Source of the DNA: Piliocolobus tephrosceles
Lineage: Eukaryota > Chordata > Mammalia > Primates > Cercopithecidae
DNA: 64,000 nt
Assembly (NCBI RefSeq): GCF_002776525.5
Contig: NC_045437.1
Location: forward strand, 132,032,590-132,096,589
Direction: 5' to 3'
Part shown: in pieces, positions 54,740 to 64,000 of the stretch
How positions within the stretch are numbered: the stretch's first letter is position 1
Layout of the letters: each line of letters begins with the position of its first letter
Notes under the pieces: generated by a model
Told to the model about the DNA's origin: nothing
Database searches by the model: none
Seen by the model: only the letters and a program-made list of their open reading frames with translations
Program-made: the position numbers and the translations under genes

Positions 54740-54750
54740 AAAAGACAATC

Positions 54751-55144
54751 CAGGAGTAGCAAGAGTAAAACGTGAGATTATCTTCCTTTCTACTCTATTC
54801 CCATTATTCCGGTTTCTCCAAGATAACTTGGAGTGCCACTAACTTGGTCAGTGCCTTTTCACACATTTCCATACCTACATATATAGATATACATGTATAT
54901 CATAGATAAAAACTTAGCTTCTCAGTTAATGTATCTTGGTGCCTGTACGTCCAAGTCACATGCTTTATAATGGCTGCATAGAACAGAGGTGACACCATAG
55001 TGCTGAGTGAAGTCTGAGACAGTAGGGGTAGAGACAAGAGCAGAACCAGGGAAAAGGGGCAGGGCTTTGTCAGTGAGTGATAAAAATGTATATGTATTTC
55101 CATCTATATTAGCCCAACCTGTGTTAGAATAACAATAGCTCCAT
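54751..55144. other. Unmasked sequence, no gene seen
   Basis: AT-rich with ATATATAGATATACATGTATAT-like sequence at about 54878-54899; no family named. Confidence 0.35.
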
Positions 55145-55370
55145 ATTATTCAGCAAGCCAAGGAAAAAAGTGCCAAGGGCTTTGCATGCACTATTCTTTA
55201 AATATTTAAAACAATTGTACAAAGTAGGGGTTATCATCATTCCCATTTTATGAATGATAAAACCCAGGCTCATTCAGACATGAAGGAACTTGCTGGAGGT
55301 CAGGCAGCTAGTAAATGATGGGGAATAAGTCTCAGGTAAATCTTCCTCACTCCAATGTTCATGCTCTAAA
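55145..55370 (-). mobile_element. MIR SINE, antisense
   Basis: CCAAGGGCTTTGCATGCACT, GGGGTTATCATCATTCCCAT and GTCAGGCAGCTAGTAAATGA are the reverse complement of MIR. Confidence 0.75.
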
Positions 55371-56150
55371 CCACTGTTTACCCCTTTTCTACAAGCAAAT
55401 CCGGGACACAGCGGCTTTCTAAAAAACATGGCTCTTCATTTTGGTCCCCAAAGACTATTTCAAGCAAGTGAACCATGTTCATCCAAAGGCACCAACCTGC
55501 CTGGCTTATTTCCTTGCCGACTTGGTCCACAGTCCTTTGCATTCTGGGAACACCAGGATTCACACAGCCATCCTTATGGCCCTGCATCCTTGGTGACTCC
55601 ACCGGGAGAAGCCCGGCCAGTGAGCAAGCACTGGGCCACCTGTTTCATGGCTGGGAAAGGTGAGTTGAGATGAGGAGGTAACAGGCCCGTCAAATGCAGT
55701 TATTGGAAACTGCACTCATTAGAATACTGTAATTGGTTCCCGCAGGGCATTGGAGGTTAGTGCACAGAGGAGACAGAGAGGAGGGGCCGAGGGGGAGTGC
55801 ACTGTATGGATTTTGTTTTCTCTCTTAGCTTTTCTCCTCCAGGAGGAAGCGTTAACCAGCCCGGGCTCACAGTGTGGCTGGCGAAGACAGCCTGAGTAGA
55901 TGGCAGAGCCAGAGTCTTCATCACTCCTCTCAGCTTCCCTCTTTGCATTCTCGTTCTCTCCTCTATCTGCTATCAGGAGCCTGGGGGCCTCATCCCCCTC
56001 CTTTTTCAGAAAAAAAAAAAAAAAAAAAAAAAGCTATCGATTAGCAAATTTGAAGAAAGTTCTTAGAATTTGATATGACACCAGTCACACTGAAGATGGC
56101 AAATATGATTTTTCAAATAACTTAATGCAAAGGGCAAGGCTTAACCCAAA

Positions 56151-56174
56151 GTTATACAATTCTAATTGTATAAC
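56151..56174. repeat. 24-bp near-perfect palindrome
   Basis: GTTATACAATT and AATTGTATAAC are perfect reverse complements separated by CT. Confidence 0.96.
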
Positions 56175-57611
56175 TGCAGGCACAAGCAAAATTGCAAGTC
56201 ACCATCCAGATAACAGATAACACTTTTTGCTGTCCACACATAAAGCTGGGCATTGCCATCAGGGCATTAACTGTGTGCCAGGGTGTTTCTTATTCTTAGA
56301 GCAAAGGAAGGAGGGGGGTAACTCTCCATCCCTCTGGGTTGGATTCTTTTTCTGAACAGCCATTCCATTCATGGGTCAACACAAAATATGCTCTCCTGAT
56401 ACCAAATTCAGCATTCCCAGTATGCTCTACTCTGTCTTTCTGGCCTTTCTGAAAAATTTGGTGGAGGGGATTACACATTTTATACTCAGAAGTCAGGAAC
56501 TTTCTGAGGAGCTGGAACTGTTATAGATGTTGATCTGGATGTGGCTCCATGGTTTTATGGACAGTACATTTTGTCAAGTCACACACTTAAGATTAGTGCA
56601 CATTGCACTTTATGTATCTCTCACTTTTAAAAAGTTAAAAGAAATACTTGTAACTTGGCCTAAAACGCCGGCTTTTAGGCTTTTATCCTTTAATCAGTAT
56701 TTTCCTAAAACTCTATTTGCCGATACGACGTGGCCCTCCTTTCCACCGAGCCAAATCCTGCGCTTTATGGAGGGCCAGGTGAAGATGAGCTTTTTAAAGA
56801 AAATTCACCTTGACTGCCCCAAACACATTGCTCACTAAATCACTTGCAGCAGCTGCTGTCAGAAGCAGAGACAAGTCCAGGGTGATGGAACCTGAGGCTT
56901 ATACCATTTGGGGAATCTTTTATAAGATAAAGGATACAAAATTATGAATGCAAAATTAAGGTACAAGAGGGAAACTGAAAATTCAGGCCCCTTCCCTTCA
57001 CTGTGGTCTCTTGAAGCAGTTTAACAGAAATGTTGATTAAAAAGTGCATTCTGTTTGTGACTTGGCTTCTGCTCCCAACCACCTCCAGAATGCACAGGAG
57101 ACAGGCAAGTGAGAGGGGCTCGCTGAAGCTTCGTCACTATTTGGCAAATCTGTCTCAGGTCAGCACATACATGTCAGCATTTCACTTCAGCCTAGCCTGA
57201 GCTGAAACTTCTCTGTTTCATGCACGTGGCCAGCTACCCCGGGTGGATGGTAAAATCCTGCAGTGCGAAACCACCTCTTCACGTTGCTTTCGATTCTCTT
57301 CCAGTGCTTGCCAGTGTCTTTTATAGGAACAGCTTTTCAGATTGTTGAGATAAATGTTTTGGGGGAGGAAAAGGGACTCTCAAAGACAGGTGGGGAACGA
57401 TAAGTCATTAGCTGGATTAAATGAATTCTTTCCATGTTCCCATTATCCAGATAGTCGTTCCACTACATTGTGGCAAACATCTTTTAAAGATTGGTTTGAC
57501 TGAAAATTAACCCCAGGCCAAATGGAAAGTAAGAGAGAGTCTGGCATGGCTCAGATAGGTATAGTCAGTTCCCTAGTCTGACTTGCCTTCTGCTTGACAT
57601 GAAGGAATCTA

Positions 57612-57692
57612 CAGAGAAGAAGGAAGAAAAGAGGAAAGAATAGAGAGGGAAGAGAAAGAGAAAAAGAAGAAAGAATAAGGAATAAAGGAAGG
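57612..57692 (+). repeat. Purine-rich GAAA/GGAA tract
   Basis: About 80 bp of almost pure purine with a few T or C interruptions. The minus-strand frame 57565-57852 across it is a composition artefact. Confidence 0.9.
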
Positions 57693-57762
57693 GTCTTACG
57701 AAAACAAAAAAGTAGGAGATTAATGAAAAAAGAATACTTAATAAAGCTCTCTTTGGCTCACA

Positions 57763-57812
57763 CTCTCTTTTTTTTCTTTTTCTTTCTTTCTTTCTTTTTT
57801 TTTTTTTTTTTT
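57763..57812 (+). repeat. 50-bp homopyrimidine tract (TTTC)n and poly(T)
   Basis: CTCTC, (CTTT)n and T20 with no purine. Complementary in composition to 57612-57692. Confidence 0.95.
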
Positions 57813-58594
57813 GAGGCTGCTGTATTAAATTAAAGTCATACATAGGTTTCAAAGAAAATCACATTTCTGCAGTCTGGTGAGCCCACCTGACAATGCACGC
57901 TAACAGAATTGTAAATGTAAAGGGTAATGCTTGTCAGTGCCTGACAGTTCTAAATGGCCTTTTAGTTCAGTACGCAGAGCTGTCATAAAAAAACATAAAA
58001 ATGCATATGCAGACAGCTGAAACTGCTATGCACATCATTATCTGCAAATGGTATAAGTATCCTGAACAAAAGGCCTTCCAGTTTAAGGACATGCATAAGA
58101 CATTTCTCTGCCTCCAGCTTTAAAACAAAGTGCTGTCAAGAAAACAAGATTCCCAGTGCCAGAACTGAGGTTTTTCTGTCAATCAGAGAGGTGCTACATT
58201 TGTACATATTTTTCTGACCCTGCATATGAGAAGAGCATTCTTAACAGATGTGTATTTAACTTCTGGCAGCTACATCTGTTTCCTCTGCATTTTTTTTCTT
58301 ATTTCTTTATCATTGTTCTAACAGACCTCTGCAGAGGGGCGTCTTACTGTGTACTTACTCATCTCACCCGATCTTTGCCTTTTTCCTCCCCTATTCTCTC
58401 TCTTCTTTCTTTTAAAGCATTTTGTCCTTCTATTTTTTTTCTTTGTAGTTCCAGAAGGCCAAAGCAGCCCAAGTTTGGTCCTGTGGTGATCAAATTGGTA
58501 GAGATGTTTGTCATTCCTTCACTAAGCAGTGATATTGTCTGCCCTTTAAAATTGAACGTTCCTTGAGGGCAAAGACAATTTCTATAACGTGAAA

Positions 58595-58735
58595 GTTCTG
58601 AAACCAAGTTGCACATTGGAATCACATGAAGAACTTGTAACATTCCCATTTCCTGGAGTCCTCAGAATGAGCCTCTGAATCAGTCTCTAGGGTTCCAGGG
58701 CATTTGTATATTTTAACAAACATCCCAGTGGTTAT
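58595..58735 (+). mobile_element. MER20-like hAT DNA transposon relic
   Basis: GTTGCACATTGGAATCACAT, GAAGAACTTGTAAC, CTGAATCAGTCTCTAGGGTT and CATTTGTATATTTTAACAAA follow MER20 order. Confidence 0.72.
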
Positions 58736-58737
58736 CA

Positions 58738-59090
58738 TGTTTTCATTCATTCAAGCATGCCATTGAAAAGCATTTATCAGGCATCTACTCTCTGGCAGTC
58801 ACTGTTCTAAGCACCAAGGATATAGATATAGATGTGAACAAAAGCACAAGCTCCCCAACCTCCAACAGATTGCATTTTATTGAGTGAAGCCAATAAGCAC
58901 CTAAACAAATATAAATATATGACTGTTACAGAGAGTGACAAATATCTGGAAAAAAAAAAAATCAGAGTAATAGAGAATAGAGCAGAGAATGGTGCAGGCA
59001 GGAGCTAAGAGTCTCCATGTGGAGGTCAGGAAGGACTTCACTGGGGAGCTCACAGTTGATACGAGCCCTGAGTGATATGAAACCAGTCAT
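58738..59090 (+). mobile_element. TTTATTGAGCACC-family repeat
   Basis: TTTATCAGGCATCTACTCTC, CACTGTTCTAAGCACCAAGG, AACCTCCAACAGATTGCATT and AAGGACTTCACTGGGGAGC are in family order. Confidence 0.58.
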
Positions 59091-59160
59091 GAGTTGATCT
59101 GCGAAGATCATTATTTCACTTTGTTCTTTCAACAGAGCAGAAGTTATTCTCATGCACTTT

Positions 59161-59333
59161 TGTGGGTTTTGTTTTGTTTTTTTCTGAGACAGAGTCTCAC
59201 TCTGTCACCCAGGCTAGAGTGCAGTGGTGCTATCTCGGCTCCCTGCAACCTCACCCTCCCAGGCTCAAGCAATTCTCCTGCCTCAGTCTCACAAGTAGCT
59301 GGGATTACAGGAGTGAGCCACTGTGCTTGGCCT
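59161..59333 (-). mobile_element. Alu, antisense, with internal deletion
   Basis: After the T/G tail it runs from GAGACAGAGTCTCACTCTG to AGTAGCTGGGATTACAGG, then directly to AGTGAGCCACTGTGC and the Alu 5' end. The segment between the two GCTGGGATTACAGG copies of a normal Alu is missing. CTCATGCACTTTTG (59149-59162) and ATCATGCATTTTTG (about 59337-59350) flank it as a target-site duplication. Confidence 0.93.
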
Positions 59334-59350
59334 ATTATCATGCATTTTTG

Positions 59351-59440
59351 AAGAATGAAAGTGATGCACAGAGGAATTAATGACTTGCCCCAAATTACAC
59401 ACCTAGTAAACAGCCAAACTGAGATTCATACCCCTGTGCT
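59351..59440 (-). mobile_element. MIR SINE fragment, antisense
   Basis: GCACAGAGGAATTAATGACT and TACACACCTAGTAAACAGCC are reverse-complement MIR; the Alu is inserted at its edge. Confidence 0.65.
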
Positions 59441-59944
59441 CAACAAGATGCAGGAGAATCAGCAACTTCAAGCTTCACTTCTATTTCCACACCTATCCAC
59501 ATCCTGTCCAAACTTTAGGACCACCTGAAGTACACTCTTTTCCTTCCATCATCTAAGTGCATCCATCAATGCATCTATATAATTATCAATTCATATGTGA
59601 AGATCATATTCCAATACAGATATTGTATAGGACATTCTACAACAGTTTCCCTAACTAGCTCAATTGAAACCTCATTACTTCAGAATACTTGGGATTTGGA
59701 CCAGAAAAACTGATTTCCATTTATGTTGCATATGTGGAAAATTCTAAAGAAGACTAAGCTTCTTGGGCCAAGGCCATATTTCACAACTCCACAATTTCTG
59801 ATTCATTGAGAACATTTTTCATTCTCTTTCACAAGTTTTCAAGTCTTGGTTTGAAGGCTTAAAGCCTCCAGATGAATTGCAAAGAGATATAACAACCTTT
59901 AATAATGATTTTTCCCCAGTGATTCCATTATTGGAGATAAACTA
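59441..59944. other. Unmasked sequence, no gene seen
   Basis: Nothing recognised. Confidence 0.35.
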
Positions 59945-60200
59945 GAGCACAGGACTTGGAAGACAATACAGCCAACTGGCTGAAAATGTGAGGCCTGGAG
60001 TTGGGGAGATGGATGTTTCTTCCATCTGTGATAATGGACAAACCAAACTTTGGTTCACTCAACTTAAAAATGGTGATAATAAGACTTACATGAAAGAGTT
60101 CTTGTGAAGTTAGATGAGATAAAGCCTGTATGGTGCTTAGTACAGTATCTGACATACAGTAGGCACTTACTAAATGTTATCCATTGTTATTATTATAATG
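59945..60200 (+). mobile_element. MIR SINE
   Basis: TCACTCAACTTAAAAATGGT, GTTCTTGTGAAGTTAGATGA, GACATACAGTAGGCACTTAC and a TTATTATTAT end form a good MIR 3' half with weaker 5' half. Confidence 0.8.
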
Positions 60201-61541
60201 ATTCTTCCCATTGCACTGTTAGGATGAGACACTGCCATGTGACAAATGGGACCAATCACCAGAGCTCTAAACATGACTATTTTCCCTTACCTTGAAAGAC
60301 ATAGAAAGTGTACCCCTCCCACACCCAACATGCCCAGTTACCCTTTGGGACCTGCTCTAAGGAAGCCATCATTTTTTATACTATGCTTTCCTACTGCCTT
60401 TTCTTCTAATAGAACTTAAGTCCTCTAGCTGCTATACAAAATAATGCTCTCCTGCTCCACCTCCTGGGGCTTCACTCTTGCTAAGAGCAATTGGTTTTTA
60501 TTAAATGTGCGATTTTGTTGCTATGGAAAATATATTGTGATTAATGAGACCCTGTGACCAAGGTTACTTGGGACAGGCTTGGATCGGTTAGCATGATGTC
60601 CTTACTTTTCACAGTGCCAAAGTGGGCTGCAGCAAGAACTGCATTATCTCCATTAGTAACTCTTGGACAGGATGTAGTTGATAAAAGGGACAACTTTGTT
60701 ATGTAGAATTGTAAAGAGATTTAGAAATGAGGTAGTTTAAGAGGTCTAATGTGATGAAATATATAGTACACTTAATTTTTAATTGAAGAAAAGGAGGAAA
60801 AATTAACAATAGAAATAGTAATTTATAAAATTTGTCATGCAAGTGGGATGGGCTTTTATGCAAAATTTGCAGTTATGACTGTGCAAAATATTCAAATTAC
60901 ACATTTAATTTAAAATGTGTATATATGAAACGTGTGTGTGTGTGTGTGTGTGTGTAACTTTTAGAGTTGAAAAAAATTTCAGAGATCCAGAGCAATTTTT
61001 CTTGCAGGGAGAAATCCAGACCAAGGCATTCCCACAGCTGATCTGAATTAACTACCTCACATGATGAGAGCCTCACTACCTTCAGAGGTCGCTCTAATGG
61101 GAAAAGTTCTACATTTTTATCTGACATCTAAATCTGCCTCTTGGTTAACTTTCACCCTGGCCTTTTTAGAACAATGAAGAACAAGATGATTCCATTTGCT
61201 CAGAAAAATGTTAAAATTGAAAAGAGACTTGGGGATCTCATTACTGAGGCTTCTCATTCTTCAACTAAGAAAATGGAGTACTTTTTCTACAGGATTCCTC
61301 TCCAAGGATGTAAAGAGTTATCATTTTCCTTATTGTATACACTGAGCTTGAGGTGGTTGTGAATTCCACATGGACAGTTTGAATTCCAAGCTGGAACTCA
61401 GGAGAGAGTTTCAGACGGAGCCATACATTCAGTGGCCATTGATATTTTTCTTGGTAGCTCAATTCATGAAAATAAAGGAGATGATATAAGATGAAAATAT
61501 AAGATGAAAAAACATAAAGGGAAGATGAAATCTGGAGGTTC
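60201..61541. other. Unmasked sequence, no gene seen
   Basis: Holds one (GT)n microsatellite. The 73- and 65-codon frames at 61141-61462 have no domain. Confidence 0.4.
60932..60955 (+). repeat. (GT)n microsatellite
   Basis: 12 uninterrupted GT units. Confidence 0.96.
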
Positions 61542-61551
61542 CTCCCCCCCC

Positions 61552-61855
61552 CCTTTTTTTGTTTGTTTTTGTTTTTAGAGGGAGTCTTGTTCTGTTGCTC
61601 AGACTGGAGGGCAGTGGCATGATCTCAGCTCACTGCAACCTCCACCTCCCGGGTTCAAGTGATTCTCCTGCCTCAGCCTCCCGAGTAGCTGGGATTACAG
61701 ATGCATGCCACCACGCACAGCTAATTTTTGTATTTCTAGTAGAGATGGGGTTTCACCATGTTGGCCAGGCTGGTCTTGAACTCCTGATCTTGTAGTCCGC
61801 CTGCGTTGGCCTCCCAAAGTGCTGGGATTACAGGTGTGAGCCATTGCGCCTGGCC
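61552..61855 (-). mobile_element. Alu (AluS-like), antisense
   Basis: A (T/G) tail preceded by a run of C (61542-61551), then AGAGGGAGTCTTGTTCTG and a full reverse-complement Alu ending GCCTGGCC. Confidence 0.94.
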
Positions 61856-62546
61856 TCTCTCTTTATTATATCATTGTGAAATTTAATTTTTTTACTTGCG
61901 GTAGCCCCCATATAGCCTAGTCTTTTCTGTGTGGCAAAGATACAACTCCAGAAATCTTGAGAAAGAATGGAAAATTCTTACTGTGAGTTTAAGTGGAGTA
62001 GCATATAAAATGCTTCTCAGAAGTTCTAACTGTCCTGCTTTCTGACTTCTCACATTCTTTTCTGCTCTGTAGTTCTTTACTGCAATGCTGCTTCCTCCCC
62101 AAATATCTTTTCTCTTTTTCCCAAAGTTGTGCTCCTGTTCTTAAACAGAAAGTGCCTGCTGAGAGTTCAGTTTCCAGACACACTGGGCTACCTAAGGATA
62201 GGTGGAGGATCTAAGGGCTTCATAACACCTATCCTCAACTTACTTCACACAGATGAAGGAAGACATGGGAAGTCCTGCCCCTTCCATAATCCCCCCAGAC
62301 ACATATTTCTTTTTATTTTCTCATTAATTGTCTTACTTCAAATTTTTAAGTAGGATATCTGATAAATCTGTATAACATCCTATCAGTAGTCCCCTGGGGT
62401 TTTGCTTCATCTGAAAGTTTCATAAGCATATATGCAGAGACTTGATAAAACTTTCAATATAACTTAGTCAATGGTAGAACCAAGTGGCGTGCCAATAAAG
62501 ACCCTCCTCTAGGTTGACCAAGATAATTTTCCCTTGATAATATTTT
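61856..62546. other. Unmasked sequence, no gene seen
   Basis: Frames at 61989-62183 and 62129-62353 have no domain. Confidence 0.35.
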
Positions 62547-63222
62547 CATTTGTTTTCTGTTGTTTATAACAGAACACTTGAAACTAGGTAATCGATAATG
62601 AAAAGGAATGTATTACTTACAGTTATGAAGGCAAAGAAGCCCAAAGTTGAGGGGTTGGATCTGGTGAGAGCCCCTTCTTGCTGGTGAGGACTCTCTTTTG
62701 TTTTGTTTGTTTGTTTGTTTGTTTTTGAGATGGAGTTTTCGCTCTTGTTGTCCAGGCTGGAGTGTAACAGTGCAATCTTGGCTCACTGCTATCTCCACCT
62801 TTTGGGTTCAAGCGATTCTCCTGCCTCAGCCTCCCAAGTAGCTGGGATAACAGGTATGTGCCACCATGCCCAGATAGTTTTCTGTATTTACTAGAGACGG
62901 GATTACACCATGTTGGTCAGGCTGGTCTCAAACTCCCAACCTCAGGTGATCGCTGGTGAGGACTCTCTGCAGAGCTCTGAGGTGGTGCAGGGCATCACGT
63001 GGTTAAGGGGCAGAGCATGCTAGTTCCACATTATTTTTCTCCTCTTATAAAGCCACCAGTCCCACTTCCATGATGATCCATTAATCCATGAACCCATGAA
63101 TCCATGAATAGATTAATCCATTCATGAGGGCAAAGCTCTCACAGCCCAATCACCTCTTAAAGGTCCCACTTCTCAATACGGCCATACTGGGGATTAAATT
63201 TCAACATGAGTTTGGAGGGAAC
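62547..63222 (-). mobile_element. MaLR LTR (MST/MLT1 group), antisense, split by an Alu
   Basis: TATAACAGAACACTTGAAAC, CTTATAAAGCCACCAGTCCC, CAATCACCTCTTAAAGGTCC and ATTTCAACATGAGTTTGGAG are the reverse complement of a MaLR LTR. An Alu is inserted at 62697-62951. A CCATGAAT/CCATTAAT repeat (about 63078-63125) is part of the LTR consensus. Subtype not certain. Confidence 0.85.
62697..62951 (-). mobile_element. Alu, antisense, 5'-truncated
   Basis: A (GTTT)n tail, GAGATGGAGTTTTCGCTC and the reverse-complement Alu as far as CCAACCTCAGGTGATC; about the first 45 bp of the Alu are missing. A perfect 17-bp target-site duplication GCTGGTGAGGACTCTCT lies at 62680-62696 and 62952-62968. Confidence 0.97.
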
Positions 63223-64000
63223 AAATTTTCCAAAAAAAAAAAAAAAAAAAAGTCTGCCCAAAGCTTTACTAAAATTCAGATTGACTTTATCTATGTCTTC
63301 TTGATCTCTGGTTGTGATAATGCAACTTTTAAAAAAGGAACTAGTGTTCATTGCTGGTGAATCCATGTTGGCTCTTAGAAATCACCACAGTTTTTGTTCA
63401 GGCTTCAGTGCTTCTCTAGTCAATTGCCTGTCCTAGTATTTTGGTCAAGCCAAGTTAAAATTAAGTTCCTGTCTTTTGTTGTTTAAAAAAACTCATAAAA
63501 CTGTTTGCTTCTAGCATTATCTCATGGATCTTATTCCTGAAACAGTCTCAAAGATTACAAACAGCTTTACTTAACAACATAATACAGGATTCATATCTAC
63601 ACCCACACACATGTTGTGATTCTCCCTGCTCTTCCCTTCTCTAGCAGTCAGAGGAGAAATAAATATCTTTTCTCACACAGAAATCTTCAACTTTTCTGTC
63701 ATTTTCCTTTTCACCTGCTAAGTTGAAGTAGTTCCCTTCCTCTTCTTCATGCCCCAAACGTGAATCTGAAGGCAGATCTTGTTTATTGAAGCATATGCTG
63801 CCGGATACACACCACCACAAGGCAAACCCTGATCCAGTTTGGAAATAAGAAGTATGAGATACAGAGACAAGGATTTCTGTACAGAGTCCTGAGTTCTGGT
63901 CTCAGCTGGACTATTAAATGTTGTACTCAGACCCTTAGGCAATTATTAAAACATTCTCTGCTGCTGTTCATCGAAAACATTTAAACCAATATTGACTTTC
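63223..64000. other. Unmasked right edge, no gene seen
   Basis: Poly(A) at about 63232-63251 closes the LTR flank. 63255-63450 (CCAAAGCTTTACTAAAATTC, GTGAATCCATGTTGGCTCTT) has the feel of an ancient LINE-like repeat I cannot name. The 74-codon minus frame 63718-63942 has no domain. Confidence 0.35.

Larger units (their letters stand above)
55371..58590. other. Longest transposon-poor block (about 3.2 kb), no gene seen
   Basis: I recognise no transposon here, only simple tracts: poly(A) 56010-56031, GA-rich 57612-57692 and T/C-rich 57763-57812. Frames at 56527-56838 (103 codons), 57565-57852 and 58156-58566 (136 codons) lack domains. CpGs are locally more frequent at 56665-56765 and ATGCATATGCA lies at about 58000. 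Lack of transposons can mean selective constraint, which only alignment can test. Confidence 0.45.

Noticed and set aside
56527..56838. 103-codon frame in the transposon-poor block
   Set aside because: No domain, no upstream promoter or splice signals I can support; kept only as part of the block description.
1..64000. A previously undescribed gene system
   Set aside because: No host coding cluster, structural RNA or organised array is visible; all long frames are repeat-derived or chance.

Overview
The window is nuclear DNA of a primate, most likely a catarrhine (ape or Old World monkey). The evidence is young-type Alu elements (AluS/AluY-like and AluJ), L1PA-type LINEs, MaLR LTRs (MST, MLT1), hAT/Charlie DNA transposon relics, and many MIR and L2 fragments. 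A run of exactly 100 Ns at 23109-23208 is a scaffold gap, so this is a draft-style assembly. I found no host protein-coding gene, no convincing host exon and no structural RNA gene. Nearly all long open reading frames are decayed L1 ORF2 or lie in low-complexity sequence. The window is intergenic or deep intronic.

Layout. 1-9430 is an L1 pile: an older L1 (1-1969, resuming 7050-7436) is split by an L1PA that still has its 5' UTR (1970-7038, target-site copies on both sides) and abuts a still older L1 (7437-9430). 9431-16930 holds an Alu, an MLT1 LTR with a GA/GT microsatellite, MER5A, L2, MIR, a second Alu inside an L2, and about 2.7 kb of unmasked sequence. 16931-25000 holds an MST LTR, an Alu whose tail has become a 182-bp pure purine tract, further Alus, an Alu broken by the assembly gap, and L2 and MIR pieces. 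25000-38700 is mainly unique sequence and MIR, with hAT relics, an MLT1 LTR inserted in a MIR, a truncated antisense L1PA, an L1M 3' end and two local duplications. 38700-41870 holds a fold-back L1 fragment, an AluJ and an L1 lacking its reverse-transcriptase core. 41870-64000 is mostly unique sequence with scattered Alus, one L1PA 3' end, MER5A, MER20, MIRs and a MaLR LTR carrying an Alu with a perfect 17-bp target-site duplication. The longest block with almost no transposons is about 55370-58590.

Nothing works as a gene system. What the window records is genome rearrangement: nested retrotransposition with readable target-site duplications, a 189-bp dispersed duplication at 98% identity, an older duplicated segment inside a DNA transposon relic, several short tandem duplications, rearranged L1 copies, and an assembly gap that its own flanks suggest is artificial. 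I did not find a previously undescribed biological system. Repeat family names come from remembered consensus motifs and their subfamily ranks are approximate.
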